NCBI GenBank assembly: GCA_028066595.1
Contig: JALCBJ010000004.1
Location: 1 to 49,834 of the forward strand
DNA from: Thermoanaerobaculia bacterium
Lineage (GTDB): Bacteria > Acidobacteriota > Thermoanaerobaculia > Multivoradales > J023
DNA: 49,834 bases
Direction: 5' to 3'
Shown piece after piece: positions 1 to 9,378 of the stretch; the first letter of the stretch is position 1, and every line of letters starts with the position of its first letter. A model generated the notes under the pieces. That model had not been told where the DNA came from and did not search any database. It saw nothing but the letters and a program-made list of their open reading frames with translations. Position numbers and translations under genes: made by a program.

Positions 1-54
1 GATCGTGCCGATGTTCACGTGCGGCTTGGTCCTTTCGAACTTTTCCTTCGCCAT
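1..54 (-). CDS. tuf: Elongation factor Tu, N-terminal fragment (cut by window edge)
   Basis: Only the first 18 codons are inside the window. They read MAKEKFERTKPHVNIGTI, the near-invariant start of bacterial EF-Tu just before its first GTP-binding loop. EF-Tu carries aminoacyl-tRNA to the ribosome in the cytoplasm. A strong Shine-Dalgarno GGAGGA lies a few bases upstream of the ATG. The gene is 71 bases downstream of fusA on the same strand, the classic str-operon order (rpsL, rpsG, fusA, tuf), so it is probably co-transcribed with them. The rest of the gene lies beyond position 1. Confidence 0.95.
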   Translation of the reverse strand, partial: MAKEKFERTKPHVNIGTI

Positions 55-125
55 GATTCCTCCGGGAGCTTTCTATCTTGAGACTGCGTTGAACTGGGTC
101 GATACTCGCGACTGGCTAACCGCGC

Positions 126-2204
126 CTAGCCAGCTGCTTTCTCGATGACCTCGTCGGCGATGTTCTTGGGCGCCTGCTCGTAGAGGTCGAACTGCATGGT
201 GTAGTTGGCCCGGCCCTGCGTCAGGGACCGAAGATCCGTGGCGTAGCCGAACATGGCGGCGAGAGGCACCTTGGCGGAGATAACCTGGGCGCCGGCGCGC
301 GCCTCCATCGACTGAACTCTTCCGCGGCGTGAGTTGATGTCGCCCATCACGTCGCCCATGTACTCCTCCGGCGTGACCACCTCGACCGCCATCACCGGCT
401 CGAGGAGCGCGGGACGGGCCTTCTTCCAGGCATCCTGAAGAGCCAAGGAACCGGCGATCTTGAACGCCACCTCCGAGGAGTCGACCTCATGGAAGGAGCC
501 GTCGTAGAGGTCGACCTCGATACCCGACATCGGATAGCCAGCCAGCGGACCGGTCAGCATCGCCTCGGCGATTCCCTGCTCCACCGGCTTGATGAACTCG
601 CGCGGTATGGCACCGCCCTTGATCTGGTCGTTGAAGGTAAGACCTTCACCCTCGGCGGGGCGAACGCGGATCTTGCAGGCGCCAAACTGACCCTTACCGC
701 CGGACTGCTTCTTGTAGGTGGCCGCGCCCTCAGCCTCGATCGTGATCGACTCTTTGTAGGCGACCTGCGGACGGCCGACGTTGGCGCCGACCTTGAACTC
801 GCGCAATAGGCGGTCGGTGATGATTTCGAGATGCAACTCGCCCATGCCGGAAATGAGGGTCTGGCCGGTATCTTGGTCGGTGTGCACCCGGAAGGTCGGG
901 TCCTCACGCTGAAGCTTGCCCAAGGCCTGGCCGAGCTTCTCTTGGTCACCTTTGGTCTTGGGCTCGATGGCAACGGCGATCACGGGCTCCGGGAAGCTCA
1001 TGGACTCGAGCATGATTTGCTCGTTCAGGTCGCAGATGGTGTCGCCGGTGGTGACGTCGCTGAGACCGACCGCTGCCGCGATATCGCCGGCACGGACCAC
1101 CTCGATCTCTTCTCGCTTGTTGGCGTGCATCTTGAGAAGGCGACCGATGCGGCTCTTGCGCCTGCGGCCCGAGTTGAACACGTGAGAACCAGACTCGAGC
1201 TTGCCTGAGTAGACCCGAAAGTAGGCAAGATGACCGACGAACGGGTCGGTCATGATCTTGAAGACCAGAGCCGAGAACGGCGCGGCGTCGGACGGCGGAC
1301 GGGTCATGGCCTTGTCCTCGTCGTCGACGTCGAGACCCTGCACGTCGCCGATGTCGAGCGGCGACGGCAGGTAGTGGACGACCGCGTCGAGCAGCGGCTG
1401 CACGCCTTTGTTCTTGAACGCAGAGCCGCACAAGACCGGCTGAATCTCGCCCGCCACCGTTGCCTTGCGCAATGCGGAACGGATCTCGTCTTCGGAGATC
1501 TCCTCGCCGCCGAGGTACTTCTCGAGGAGCTCCTCATCGGTCTCGGCGATCGACTCCATCAACTTCTCGCGCGCCGCGTCGGCAGCGTCCTGCTCTTCGG
1601 CCGGGATGTCGACGATCTGATATTCGGCGCCCAAGCTCTCGTCGGCGTAGAGGATGCCCTTCATCCCCACCAAGTCGATGACGCCCTTGAGATCGGCCTC
1701 CGAGCCCCATGGCAACTGAATGGCCACCGGGTTCGCCTTCAGGCGCGACACCATCATCGAAATGCAACGGTCGTAGTCGGCACCGACGCGATCCATCTTG
1801 TTGACGAAGGCGATGCGCGGAACCTTGTACTTGTCGGCCTGACGCCAAACCGTCTCCGACTGAGGTTCGACACCGCCGACCGCGTCGAAGACGGCTACCG
1901 CGCCATCGAGGACTCGAAGCGAACGCTCGACCTCGGCGGTGAAGTCCACGTGACCAGGCGTGTCGATGATGTTGACGCGGTGGTCGAGCCAGGAACAGGT
2001 GGTCGCGGCGGACGTGATCGTGATGCCACGCTCCTGCTCTTGCTCCATCCAGTCCATGGTGGCGGCACCATCATGCACCTCACCGATCTTGTAGTTGATC
2101 CCGGTGTAGAAGAGGATCCGCTCGGTGGTGGTCGTCTTGCCGGCATCGATGTGGGCCATGATGCCGATGTTCCGGGTTTTCTCCAGCGGAACTTTGCGTG
2201 CCAT
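126..2204 (-). CDS. fusA: Elongation factor G
   Basis: A 692-residue translational GTPase that drives ribosomal translocation and, with RRF, ribosome recycling. The P-loop AHIDAGKT is at residues 17-24, followed by the switch region with [11 protein letters not shown], the DTPGHVDF G3 motif and NKMD G4 motif. Domains II to V follow, ending in the usual EF-G region with [27 protein letters not shown]. Length and order are normal for the family. It lies third in the str operon, 160 bases after rpsG and 71 before tuf. The Shine-Dalgarno is weak (GGAG about 12 bases upstream), which may suit coupling to the structured rpsG-fusA spacer. I see no sign of damage. Confidence 0.98.
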   Translation of the reverse strand: MARKVPLEKTRNIGIMAHIDAGKTTTTERILFYTGINYKIGEVHDGAATMDWMEQEQERGITITSAATTCSWLDHRVNIIDTPGHVDFTAEVERSLRVLDGAVAVFDAVGGVEPQSETVWRQADKYKVPRIAFVNKMDRVGADYDRCISMMVSRLKANPVAIQLPWGSEADLKGVIDLVGMKGILYADESLGAEYQIVDIPAEEQDAADAAREKLMESIAETDEELLEKYLGGEEISEDEIRSALRKATVAGEIQPVLCGSAFKNKGVQPLLDAVVHYLPSPLDIGDVQGLDVDDEDKAMTRPPSDAAPFSALVFKIMTDPFVGHLAYFRVYSGKLESGSHVFNSGRRRKSRIGRLLKMHANKREEIEVVRAGDIAAAVGLSDVTTGDTICDLNEQIMLESMSFPEPVIAVAIEPKTKGDQEKLGQALGKLQREDPTFRVHTDQDTGQTLISGMGELHLEIITDRLLREFKVGANVGRPQVAYKESITIEAEGAATYKKQSGGKGQFGACKIRVRPAEGEGLTFNDQIKGGAIPREFIKPVEQGIAEAMLTGPLAGYPMSGIEVDLYDGSFHEVDSSEVAFKIAGSLALQDAWKKARPALLEPVMAVEVVTPEEYMGDVMGDINSRRGRVQSMEARAGAQVISAKVPLAAMFGYATDLRSLTQGRANYTMQFDLYEQAPKNIADEVIEKAAG

Positions 2205-2276
2205 GGTGGTCTAGTGCTCCGGTTTGGGCTCTGAGAGTGGGATCCGTGGGCCAGGAGGACACCTGGGGCGGGCGTC

Positions 2277-2316
2277 GTTCATGGCGAGGACCGCCATCTC
2301 CCGAGGATTCATGAAC
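2277..2316. promoter_or_regulatory. Competing inverted repeats in the rpsG-fusA spacer
   Basis: The 160-base gap between rpsG and fusA holds two overlapping dyads. ATGGCG (2281-2286) can pair with CGCCAT (2292-2297), and GTTCATG (2277-2283) can pair with CATGAAC (2310-2316). They share bases 2281-2283, so they compete. Such a structure in a ribosomal operon spacer could be an autoregulatory or processing element, but neither stem is very stable and no T-run follows. Function is not shown. Confidence 0.3.
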
Positions 2317-2364
2317 AGCGGCCGGGCAAACGGCCACAGATTGATGTCTTTGCCTACCCGCGCC

Positions 2365-2835
2365 TTACCAGCGGTAGTGAGCAAACGCCTTGTTGGCGTC
2401 GGCCATGCGGTGGGTGTCGTCCTTCTTCTTGATCGCCGAGCCACGGTTGGCAGCAGCATCCATCAGCTCGTTGGCGAGCTTGACGTTCATCTCTTTGTCA
2501 CCGCGACCCTTGGCGGCGGAGATGAGCCAGCGCATCGACAGCGCCAGGCGCCGGGACGGTCGAACCTCGATCGGCACCTGATAGGTGGAGCCACCGACGC
2601 GGCGAGATTTCACCTCGACCTGCGGCTTCACGTTGTCGATCGCCTTCTTGAAGGTCTTCATAGGATCCTCTTCGGTGCGCTGCTCGATGAGCGAAAGCGC
2701 GTCGTAGAGGATCCGTTCGGCGGTCGACTTCTTGCCGTCCTTCATCACCACATTGATGAACTTGGTGACCAGCTGGGAGTTGTAGAGCGGATCAGGAAGG
2801 ATCTCTCGCTTGGGGACTTCACGCCGTCTCGGCAT
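2365..2835 (-). CDS. rpsG: 30S ribosomal protein S7
   Basis: A 156-residue primary 16S-rRNA-binding protein that organises the head of the small subunit and contacts mRNA and tRNA near the E site. The sequence begins [20 protein letters not shown] and carries the family signatures [18 protein letters not shown] and [24 protein letters not shown]. Length equals that of typical long-form bacterial S7. It sits 41 bases after rpsL and is read with it. In enterobacteria S7 represses its own operon; whether that holds here cannot be seen. Confidence 0.98.
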   Translation of the reverse strand: MPRRREVPKREILPDPLYNSQLVTKFINVVMKDGKKSTAERILYDALSLIEQRTEEDPMKTFKKAIDNVKPQVEVKSRRVGGSTYQVPIEVRPSRRLALSMRWLISAAKGRGDKEMNVKLANELMDAAANRGSAIKKKDDTHRMADANKAFAHYRW

Positions 2836-2876
2836 TTTCGATGTGCCTCTTGAAGCTCGGGTCTAGATAAGCCAGA

Positions 2877-3251
2877 TCAGCCCTTGGGCCGCTTGGCGCC
2901 GTACTTGGAGCGGCCCTGGCGACGACCGTCGACGCCCACCGCATCGAGGGTGCCGCGCACGACGTGGTAGCGAACACCCGGCAAGTCCTTCACTCGACCG
3001 CCGCGAATGAGCACGATGGAGTGCTCTTGCAGGTTGTGCCCAACTCCAGGGATGTAGGTGGTGACCTCGATCCCATTGGTCAGACGAACACGGGCAACCT
3101 TGCGCAGCGCCGAATTCGGCTTCTTGGGGGTCTGGGTATAGACGCGCACGCAGACGCCGCGCTTCTGCGGCGAACCCTGCAAGGCGGGGCTCTTCGTCTT
3201 GGTCTTCTGTTGCTGGCGACCCTTGCGGACCAGCTGATGAATCGTGGGCAT
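2877..3251 (-). CDS. rpsL: 30S ribosomal protein S12
   Basis: A 124-residue small-subunit protein at the decoding centre. I chose the ATG at 3251 ([16 protein letters not shown]) rather than an in-frame upstream extension, because it gives the exact family length and follows AGGAGA at good spacing. The hallmark [11 protein letters not shown] and [14 protein letters not shown] are present, with the lysines at the classic streptomycin-resistance positions (K43 and K88 in E. coli numbering) unchanged, so the protein looks drug-sensitive in type. It is the first gene of the operon, about 245 bases downstream of the likely transcription start. Confidence 0.98.
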   Translation of the reverse strand: MPTIHQLVRKGRQQQKTKTKSPALQGSPQKRGVCVRVYTQTPKKPNSALRKVARVRLTNGIEVTTYIPGVGHNLQEHSIVLIRGGRVKDLPGVRYHVVRGTLDAVGVDGRRQGRSKYGAKRPKG

Positions 3252-3732
3252 CCAACCATCTCCTGCGTCGGGGACACGCCGTGCCGGGACACGAAGCCTG
3301 AACCGAACGCTTTGTCTCGGGGCCGGCCCGTGGGACGCGGACATTACCGTTTGGCTGCGAAGCGCTGCTACGTAGCCAGCGGGATGTTCCGCCACGCGCC
3401 GTCTATCGGACTTGTTACTGGGGTGGAGAAACGGAGGTCAGTCTCGGGCCATCATCGAGGAGAGCTCCCCGACTGAACCCACCGGTCTCGCCGTGGACGG
3501 GAGAGTGTAGCGGAGCGATATGGACGCGTCAACCCCCGAGGCGGCTTCATTTCCGCCCGAGGACTCAATTCCCGACGACCTTGCCGACCGGAATCGGATT
3601 GCCGCCGCACACTCTTCTGGCCGCCAAGAGACGGCCGGTCCGCGTACTGTATACGAAGCCTTCGGATTCTCCAAACGGTCTCCGGTACCATGCGCGCGAG
3701 CCGCGAGACCAGAACCGAGCCAATCGGAGCCG
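3252..3732. other. Divergent intergenic region between str operon and envelope cluster
   Basis: This gap of about 480 bases carries the str-operon promoter (separate entry) and a long untranslated leader for rpsL on the minus strand. For the plus-strand cluster, the nearest promoter-like sequence is TACTGTATACG around 3645-3655, which has a fair -10 element but no convincing -35. Open frames across the gap have no ribosome-binding site or recognisable protein, so I treat it as non-coding. Confidence 0.6.
3504..3532 (-). promoter_or_regulatory. Sigma-70-type promoter of the str operon
   Basis: On the minus strand TTGACG (3532-3527) is followed, after exactly 17 bases, by TACACT (3509-3504). 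This is the best sigma-70-like match in the region. It predicts a start near 3497 and a leader of about 245 bases before rpsL. Confidence 0.75.
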
Positions 3733-4947
3733 ATGACGAACCGCAATGCGACCGCCGACGGGCCTTCCACGACCGCTCCACCGCATGGCGGACCGATTGA
3801 GGTCTCGGTGGTCATGCCGTGTCTGAACGAGGCCGACACGCTCGAAGCCTGTATCGGTGCGGCGCAGGCCTCGTTCCTACGGGCCGGCCTACGCGGGGAG
3901 GTCGTGGTAGCCGACAACGGCTCGATCGATGGATCGCAGTCGATCGCCACGCGTTTGGGTGCTCGGCTGGTCGACGTACCGGACCGCGGCTACGGAGCCG
4001 CCTTGATGGCGGGTATCGCGGCGGCTCATGGCGAGCTCATCGTCATGGGGGACGCGGATGACAGCTACGATTTTTCGGAGGTCCCGGCCTTCGTCGAGAA
4101 GCTCCGGGAAGGCTACGACCTCGTCCAGGGCTGCAGGTTGCCGTCGGGTGGTGGTCGGGTCGAGCCCGGGGCGATGCCTCTACTCCATCGATACTGGGGC
4201 AACCCGATGTTCTCCCGGCTCGCCCGCTGGTGGTACACGGCGCCGATCCATGACGTCTACTGCGGGCTCAGGGGGTTCACCCGATCGCTCTTCCTCGGCC
4301 TCGACCAACGCTGCACGGGCATGGAATTCGCCGTGGAGATGATCGTGAAGGCCAGCTTGCAGCAGGCGCGCATCGCCGAGATCCCGATCACTCTGAGGCC
4401 CGACGGCAGGATCAGCCGTCGCCCTCATCTGAAGACCTTCCGCGATGGCTGGCGCACGCTCCGCTTCTTCCTGCTGTCGACCCCCCGTTGGCTGTTCCTC
4501 GTGCCGGGCATCGTCTTGGTCGTCCTCGGTCTCCTGGGCTACGCCATCGCTCTACCGGGTCTCACGATCGGTACGGTGACATTCGACGCCCACACGCTAC
4601 TCTTCGCCAGTCTCGCTCTTCTCTGTGGTTTTCAGGCCATCGTCTTCGCCATTCTGGCCAAGACATTTGCCGTCATGGAACGGCTGTTGCCGGAAGATCC
4701 AGTGCTGAACCGCTTCTTCTCGTGGGTCGACCTGGAACGAGGCATCGCGGCGTCGGCGGTCGCCCTGGCCGTCGGCTTGGCTCTCTTGTTGCTGGCTCTC
4801 GAGCAGTGGCGCCAGACCGGCTTCGGCCCGCTCGACTACGCCCGAACCATGCGCCTGGTCATACCCGGGTCGACGCTGACCGCCTTGGGATTCCAGGCAC
4901 TTCTGAGCAGCTTTCTCGTCAGCATTCTGAGCATCCGCCGGTGGTGA
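3733..4947 (+). CDS. Family 2 glycosyltransferase, polyprenyl-phosphate sugar synthase type
   Basis: A 404-residue membrane-anchored glycosyltransferase. Residues 23-245 form a GT2 (GT-A) domain with VSVVMPCLNEADTL, VVADNGSIDGS and the metal-binding DADDSYDF (107-114). The C-terminal part has about four membrane segments (roughly 250-272, 287-310, 337-357, 375-400). This resembles dolichol/undecaprenyl-phosphate glucose or mannose synthases of the DPM1/GtrB group, which load a sugar on a lipid carrier at the cytoplasmic face. I chose the ATG at 3733 because CGGAG precedes it and the GT2 fold starts soon after; a longer frame opens at 3520. The stop overlaps the next start (GTGA), so the genes are translationally coupled. 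The sugar is unknown. Confidence 0.85.
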   Translation: MTNRNATADGPSTTAPPHGGPIEVSVVMPCLNEADTLEACIGAAQASFLRAGLRGEVVVADNGSIDGSQSIATRLGARLVDVPDRGYGAALMAGIAAAHGELIVMGDADDSYDFSEVPAFVEKLREGYDLVQGCRLPSGGGRVEPGAMPLLHRYWGNPMFSRLARWWYTAPIHDVYCGLRGFTRSLFLGLDQRCTGMEFAVEMIVKASLQQARIAEIPITLRPDGRISRRPHLKTFRDGWRTLRFFLLSTPRWLFLVPGIVLVVLGLLGYAIALPGLTIGTVTFDAHTLLFASLALLCGFQAIVFAILAKTFAVMERLLPEDPVLNRFFSWVDLERGIAASAVALAVGLALLLLALEQWRQTGFGPLDYARTMRLVIPGSTLTALGFQALLSSFLVSILSIRRW

Positions 4948-6227
4948 GCCCGGCAGGCAAGCTCATCGAACGGATCCACAGCGGGTTCGTGAGGCACCGA
5001 CGCGAGCGGCGGTTGTGTCGGCACCTTGCCGAGATGATGCCCCGGGGAGCACGGGTCCTCGATGTCGGATGCGGTGACGGCTCCTTGGCCCGATCGCTCG
5101 CCGTACTACGCCCCGACCTTTCGGTACTCGGCATCGACACCATCGTACGCAGCACCAGGCACCTCTCCATGGCGCGGTTCGACGGACGCTCGATCCCGTT
5201 CGGCGACCACTCGTTCGACGCCCTCTTGATGGTCGACGTCCTCCATCACGCAGCTGAACCAAAAGTCCTCCTGAAGGAGGCCCGTCGGGTGGCTCGTAGG
5301 GCGATCGTGCTCAAGGACCATCTGCTGCAGGGAGTGCTCGCCGGCCCGACGCTTCGCTTCATGGACCGAGTGGGCAACGCCCGTCACGGCGTGGCCTTGC
5401 CCCATGACTACTGGACGCCAGACCAGTGGCGTTCGGCGTTCGCCACGCTGGGGCTGGAGGGAGATTGGCGTACGTCTCTCGGTCTCTATCCATGGCCAGC
5501 CAGCTGGCTCTTCGACCGCTCGCTGCACTTCCTCACGCGTCTCGAACCCCGTGCCGAGAAGCGACCTCGCGACGATCGCGATCGTGCCGAGATCCTCTGG
5601 CAAGAAGCCTATCGGCGCTTCGAGACTCCCGAGGAGGAGATTCGTAAGTTCACGCGCCGACTGCGTCGGTTCGGTTGCGACGATTGGCCTCGCGACGCCC
5701 ACATCGTCGAGCTGTTTTGCGGCCGAGGTTCGAGTCTCGTCACATTGGAACGACTCGGCTTCAGCAACCTCGAAGGAGTCGAGCTGTCCCGCGAGCTGGC
5801 TAGCCGGTATTCCGGAGCTGCCAGAGTTCACGTCGGAGATTGCAGACAGCTGCCGTTCGAGGATCGATCCAAGGACATTTTGATCGTTCAGGGAGGCCTG
5901 CATCACTTGCCCCGACTGCCCGACGATCTCCGAACGACGCTTGGCGAGGCACATCGCGTGCTACGCGATGGCGGCCTGTTTCTCGCTGTCGAACCTTGGG
6001 ATACGCCCTTCCTTCGTACCGTACATCACTTCTGCCGAGTGCGCTGGGCACGGCGACTATCGCCCAAGCTAGATGCCCTGGCCTCCATGATCGAGCTCGA
6101 GGCCGAAACCTACTTCGCCTGGCTCAGCGAGCCAGAGGTGATTCTCCGGGAGATAGATCACGTCTTCGAAATCGACAGCCAAGCCATCGGTTGGGGGAAG
6201 CTGAGACTCCGTGGTGTGCACCGATGA
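4944..6227 (+). CDS. Protein with two tandem SAM-dependent methyltransferase domains
   Basis: A 427-residue protein with two class I methyltransferase folds in one frame. The first has motif I VLDVGCGDG (38-46), an acidic IDT after the second strand and DALLMVDVLHH (92-102). The second has VELFCGRGSS (255-264), GVELS and ILIVQGGLHHLP. Each looks like a Methyltransf_11/25-type domain acting on a small molecule or glycan. The start is taken as GTG 4944, overlapping the previous stop; an adjacent GTG at 4941 is equally possible. Its stop overlaps the next ATG. Placement between a lipid-carrier glycosyltransferase and a membrane protein suggests methylation of a surface glycan or glycolipid, which is inference. 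Confidence 0.8.
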   Translation: MSPAGKLIERIHSGFVRHRRERRLCRHLAEMMPRGARVLDVGCGDGSLARSLAVLRPDLSVLGIDTIVRSTRHLSMARFDGRSIPFGDHSFDALLMVDVLHHAAEPKVLLKEARRVARRAIVLKDHLLQGVLAGPTLRFMDRVGNARHGVALPHDYWTPDQWRSAFATLGLEGDWRTSLGLYPWPASWLFDRSLHFLTRLEPRAEKRPRDDRDRAEILWQEAYRRFETPEEEIRKFTRRLRRFGCDDWPRDAHIVELFCGRGSSLVTLERLGFSNLEGVELSRELASRYSGAARVHVGDCRQLPFEDRSKDILIVQGGLHHLPRLPDDLRTTLGEAHRVLRDGGLFLAVEPWDTPFLRTVHHFCRVRWARRLSPKLDALASMIELEAETYFAWLSEPEVILREIDHVFEIDSQAIGWGKLRLRGVHR

Positions 6228-7669
6228 GCGGCCGGGGATTCTATTCGCGCGCTGTCAGGATCGTCGTGATCGTCTATCTGCTCGTCGGCGCCGCGTGGAC
6301 GATCGTCAATCTCGGCGACATTCCCCACTACGGCGACACTCACACATATTTCCAGTTTGCACAGGACGTCCGCGTCAACGAGCAACGAGGAGTCGTCTAT
6401 CCCTGGATTCTGTCGCAGGCGGTCCATCGGCTGCTGGACGGCCAGTTTCCCGGCACCCTGCATCAACAGCAGGAGATCGAGGAGCCAGATCGGGAGTGCG
6501 CGGCGCCACAGGCCCTGGCCGCGGTCCAGATCCTGCAATGGTTGGTAGGTGCGGCCGCGCTCTGGTTCTTTCTTCGGCTGACAGTGCGACGGAACGCCGA
6601 TGCGACGACTTCCGAACCCGTCGGTCGCACATGCCTCTTGGCGCTCCTGTTGCTCTTCGATCCGATGATCAACCACTTCCATATGGCCTTCATGACCGAC
6701 GGCCTGACCCTCGCGGCGTGCCTGGCATTCCTCGCCGCCCTGGCAGCCATCGCGGAGCGGAAAGGGTCGATGCCACTGGCGTACTGCATCTTGGTCGCTT
6801 CCTACCTGCTCGCCGGAGGTCTCCGGGTGGAGAAGAAGTGGCTCCTCCTCGGCACTTTCGCGCTCACCTCGGCGCTGTGGGCGTCTCCGAAGTGGCGTTC
6901 GAGGTTCCCGGATCGCCTCGCCCGCAGGCTGGGCCTGGCGGCGGTCCTGCTGGTGGTCGGCCTCGCCTCCGTCGTCGTGGCGCAAGACCGGTCCCACACC
7001 CGAAACCGCGGTCTCTCCTCGTACGAAACCTTCGTACACCTGCGCATCGGCTTTCCGCATCTGAGCGAGATCTACGAAGATCTACCGGAACGCTCCAAGG
7101 CCAGATTGTCACGCGAGTACGCCGAGCTCTACGACACGCAGGTCAACGACACACGCAAGGCGGTCCTCCGCGCCACACAACGCGACGAAGGCGCCCGCCG
7201 GGAGCTGGCCGAGGACGTCCTGCGAACGGTCCTGCCCGAGAAGTGGGGCTCGATCCTCGTCGACTCCGCTCGCGACGCTAGCGAGAACATCCTGAGCACT
7301 GGTTCCCTCTACCTCCGCCTCGCCACCTGGTACCTTGGTGGCTACAAGGCTCTCGACCGCTGGTTCTTCTCCGACGGTTCTGTTTGGAACTACCAGCGAA
7401 TGGCCTTCCACCACCCGCTCATCACCGGAGTCTACGTCGGCCTCGGCGGCGCCTTGCTGCTGCTTGCGGCCCCTCTGGCTTGGCGCTACGCCAGGCAGCG
7501 GAAGCCAGGCCCATCCGCCGCCCTCTGGACTCCCTGCATCGTCTTCATTTTGCTCAACGCGCTATTCTTCGCCGCCATCTTCAACTACGTGAACTTCAGA
7601 TACTCGCTCGTCGCTCACGTCGCCTTCCTGATCTTCCTCTTCCGTCCCATGATCGAATCGGATCCATGA
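6224..7669 (+). CDS. Multispanning membrane protein, possible GT-C-type glycosyltransferase
   Basis: A 481-residue integral membrane protein with a first hydrophobic segment near residues 10-30 and about nine or ten more through the chain. A loop after the first segment has GDIPHYGDTHTYFQFAQD, with acidic residues where GT-C enzymes (PMT/ArnT, GT39/GT83) carry a catalytic Asp. GT-C enzymes take sugars from polyprenyl-phosphate donors on the outer face, which would fit the carrier-loading enzyme two genes upstream. No diagnostic motif proves this, so the role is inferred. The start is the ATG at 6224, overlapping the previous stop by ATGA. Its own stop overlaps the next ATG in the same way. 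Confidence 0.65.
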   Translation: MSGRGFYSRAVRIVVIVYLLVGAAWTIVNLGDIPHYGDTHTYFQFAQDVRVNEQRGVVYPWILSQAVHRLLDGQFPGTLHQQQEIEEPDRECAAPQALAAVQILQWLVGAAALWFFLRLTVRRNADATTSEPVGRTCLLALLLLFDPMINHFHMAFMTDGLTLAACLAFLAALAAIAERKGSMPLAYCILVASYLLAGGLRVEKKWLLLGTFALTSALWASPKWRSRFPDRLARRLGLAAVLLVVGLASVVVAQDRSHTRNRGLSSYETFVHLRIGFPHLSEIYEDLPERSKARLSREYAELYDTQVNDTRKAVLRATQRDEGARRELAEDVLRTVLPEKWGSILVDSARDASENILSTGSLYLRLATWYLGGYKALDRWFFSDGSVWNYQRMAFHHPLITGVYVGLGGALLLLAAPLAWRYARQRKPGPSAALWTPCIVFILLNALFFAAIFNYVNFRYSLVAHVAFLIFLFRPMIESDP

Positions 7670-8073
7670 AGCGTCTTTCCCGCATCGAAATGGTGATGCA
7701 CCTACAAGCGGTGGACGTTTTTTCGTACTGCTCCGCCGAGCAAGTGGTACGTCTCGCGGAGATCGGACGCCAACGCGACCTGTCGGCGGGTGAAGTTCTC
7801 TACCGCCGGGGCGATCCTCCCGACGTCATGTACTGCATCTTCGATGGCGGCATGGAACTCGAGTCGGACGACGGAAACCGATCTCTGACGGCACCCAGCA
7901 CGTTCGGCGTTCGAGAGATTCTGAGCGACCGCCGTCGCAGCGAAGACGCCAGAGCACGGCAGCGCACGATTCTCCTTGCATTCGACGCCGAAGATCTCTT
8001 CGACCTGCTCTCGAACAACATCGAGATCGTCAAGGCATTGTTCCGGCGTCTGCTGACGGAAGACGACACGTGA
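7666..8073 (+). CDS. Small protein with a degenerate cyclic-nucleotide-binding fold
   Basis: A 135-residue protein made almost entirely of one CRP/cNMP-type jelly roll (DLSAGEVLYRRGDPPDVMYCIFDGGMEL, then FGVREILSDRRRSEDARAR). The phosphate-binding cassette normally reads FGE-x-ALL-x(n)-RAA; here the Glu and the Ala pair are changed, so nucleotide binding is doubtful. No DNA-binding or enzymatic domain follows. It starts at ATG 7666, overlapping the stop of the membrane protein gene, and ends overlapping the phosphoesterase gene. It may be a sensor or scaffold for the cluster, but nothing in the sequence fixes its partner. Confidence 0.7.
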   Translation: MKRLSRIEMVMHLQAVDVFSYCSAEQVVRLAEIGRQRDLSAGEVLYRRGDPPDVMYCIFDGGMELESDDGNRSLTAPSTFGVREILSDRRRSEDARARQRTILLAFDAEDLFDLLSNNIEIVKALFRRLLTEDDT

Positions 8074-9260
8074 TGCGCATGCTCAGGCATTGGATGGCGG
8101 CCGCCCTGCTCCTGGCCAGCGCCAGTGAGTCAACGGCAGAGCCGCGTGGCCAGACCTCACCAAGGCGCGTCGTCGCCATCGGTGACATCCACGGGGCGAT
8201 CGAGCCGCTACGGAGGATTCTGCGCGAGACTCGATTGATGGACTCTTCGGGGCGTTGGACGGGTGGTGACGCCATGCTGGTCCAAACCGGGGACTTTCTG
8301 GATCGCGGTGCTGGCGTGTTCGAAGTGGTCGAGTTGCTGCGGTCGCTGCAGCAGCAGGCACCCCGAGACGGTGGCGAAGTGGTGGTATTGATGGGCAACC
8401 ACGAAGCCATCAACCTGATCCGTGACATGAGCTACGTCGACGCCGCCCTGCTCGAGCCGTGGGCCAGTCGCAGAGCCGATCGCCTGCGCCGACGACATTG
8501 TGACAAGGCGCTGGACCTGGCCCAACGGCGAAGGGCTCTTCAAGATCTGGATGCTCCGGACCCACAGCGCTTCCGTGAGTCCTGCTTGGCAGAGACACCC
8601 CCCGGCCTCCTCGAGTACCTCGAATCATTGGAGGCCGACGCGGACCTGGGCAGCTGGCTGCGGACGCTGCCCGCCGTGGTGAAGGTCGGAGACTTGCTTT
8701 TCGTCCACGGTGGTCTGACCGAGGCGACGGCAGCCCTCGACCCCGAAGAGATCAACGCGCAGGCCGCCAGGGAGGTCGCCGCTTTCGACCGCATCCGCGG
8801 CTGGCTCATCTCACGCAGTATCGTCTTGCCCACGGCGGCACCCACAGAAATCACAAATGCTGCCTTACAGGTCCTCGACGCCCTGGAGAGCGGGACCAAG
8901 ATCTTCGAAGCGCCGGCGCTCGAAGATCTCGCGGAATTCCGCCGAGTCGGCGAGTGGATCCTCGCCGACCCCGACGGCCCTTTGTGGTTCCGCGGTTACG
9001 CTCGGTGGGACGACCAGGAAGGCGCCCCGAGGGTGGAGGCGATCCTCCGGCTTTCGAATGCCAACGCGATCATCTCCGGCCATACGCCACAGAAGACAGC
9101 CAACATCACCGAGCGCTGGGATGGTCGGGTCTATCTGATCGACACGGGCATGCTCGGTCCCTACTACGGCGGCCAGCCCTCTGCACTGGAGGTCATCGGC
9201 CGCCAAGTGACAGCCATCTACCCGGATCTCCGCCATATTTTCCGTGGCGCCGTCAACTAG
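8070..9260 (+). CDS. Exported calcineurin-like metallophosphoesterase
   Basis: A 396-residue phosphoesterase with an N-terminal signal peptide (hydrophobic AAALLLASA at about 10-18, Ala-rich cleavage region before residue 25), so it should act in the periplasm. Two-metal motifs are in order: GDIHG (38-42), GDFLDRG (74-80), GNHE (109-112), FVHGG and SGHTP. The spacing matches the PPP/ApaH-like Shelphs group, which hydrolyses phosphomonoesters; the substrate is unknown. The start may be GTG 8070 (overlapping the previous stop) or ATG 8073; GGAAGA upstream serves either. It is the last gene of a tightly overlapping five-gene run, with a terminator about 125 bases downstream. Confidence 0.85.
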   Translation: MMRMLRHWMAAALLLASASESTAEPRGQTSPRRVVAIGDIHGAIEPLRRILRETRLMDSSGRWTGGDAMLVQTGDFLDRGAGVFEVVELLRSLQQQAPRDGGEVVVLMGNHEAINLIRDMSYVDAALLEPWASRRADRLRRRHCDKALDLAQRRRALQDLDAPDPQRFRESCLAETPPGLLEYLESLEADADLGSWLRTLPAVVKVGDLLFVHGGLTEATAALDPEEINAQAAREVAAFDRIRGWLISRSIVLPTAAPTEITNAALQVLDALESGTKIFEAPALEDLAEFRRVGEWILADPDGPLWFRGYARWDDQEGAPRVEAILRLSNANAIISGHTPQKTANITERWDGRVYLIDTGMLGPYYGGQPSALEVIGRQVTAIYPDLRHIFRGAVN

Positions 9261-9341
9261 GCTGGACCGGTCGTCGGGGACCGAAGCATCTGTGCACAAC
9301 TCACTTGGCGGGGTTCTTCTCCGTTTGACGTAGTACCCATT

Positions 9342-9372
9342 GATAGCGCTCGCCCCCGAAGTGAGCGTTATC
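9342..9372 (+). repeat. Ten-base-pair inverted repeat
   Basis: GATAGCGCTC (9342-9351) pairs with GAGCGTTATC (9363-9372) across an 11-base loop, with one G-U wobble. No T-run follows directly. It lies just ahead of the terminator and may be a transcript-end stabilising hairpin. Confidence 0.5.
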
Positions 9373-9378
9373 GGCACG

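Noticed and set aside
1230..2234. Plus-strand frame of 334 codons opposite fusA
   Set aside because: It is a mirror of the EF-G gene, has no ribosome-binding site or family signature, and arises from GC-rich codon use.
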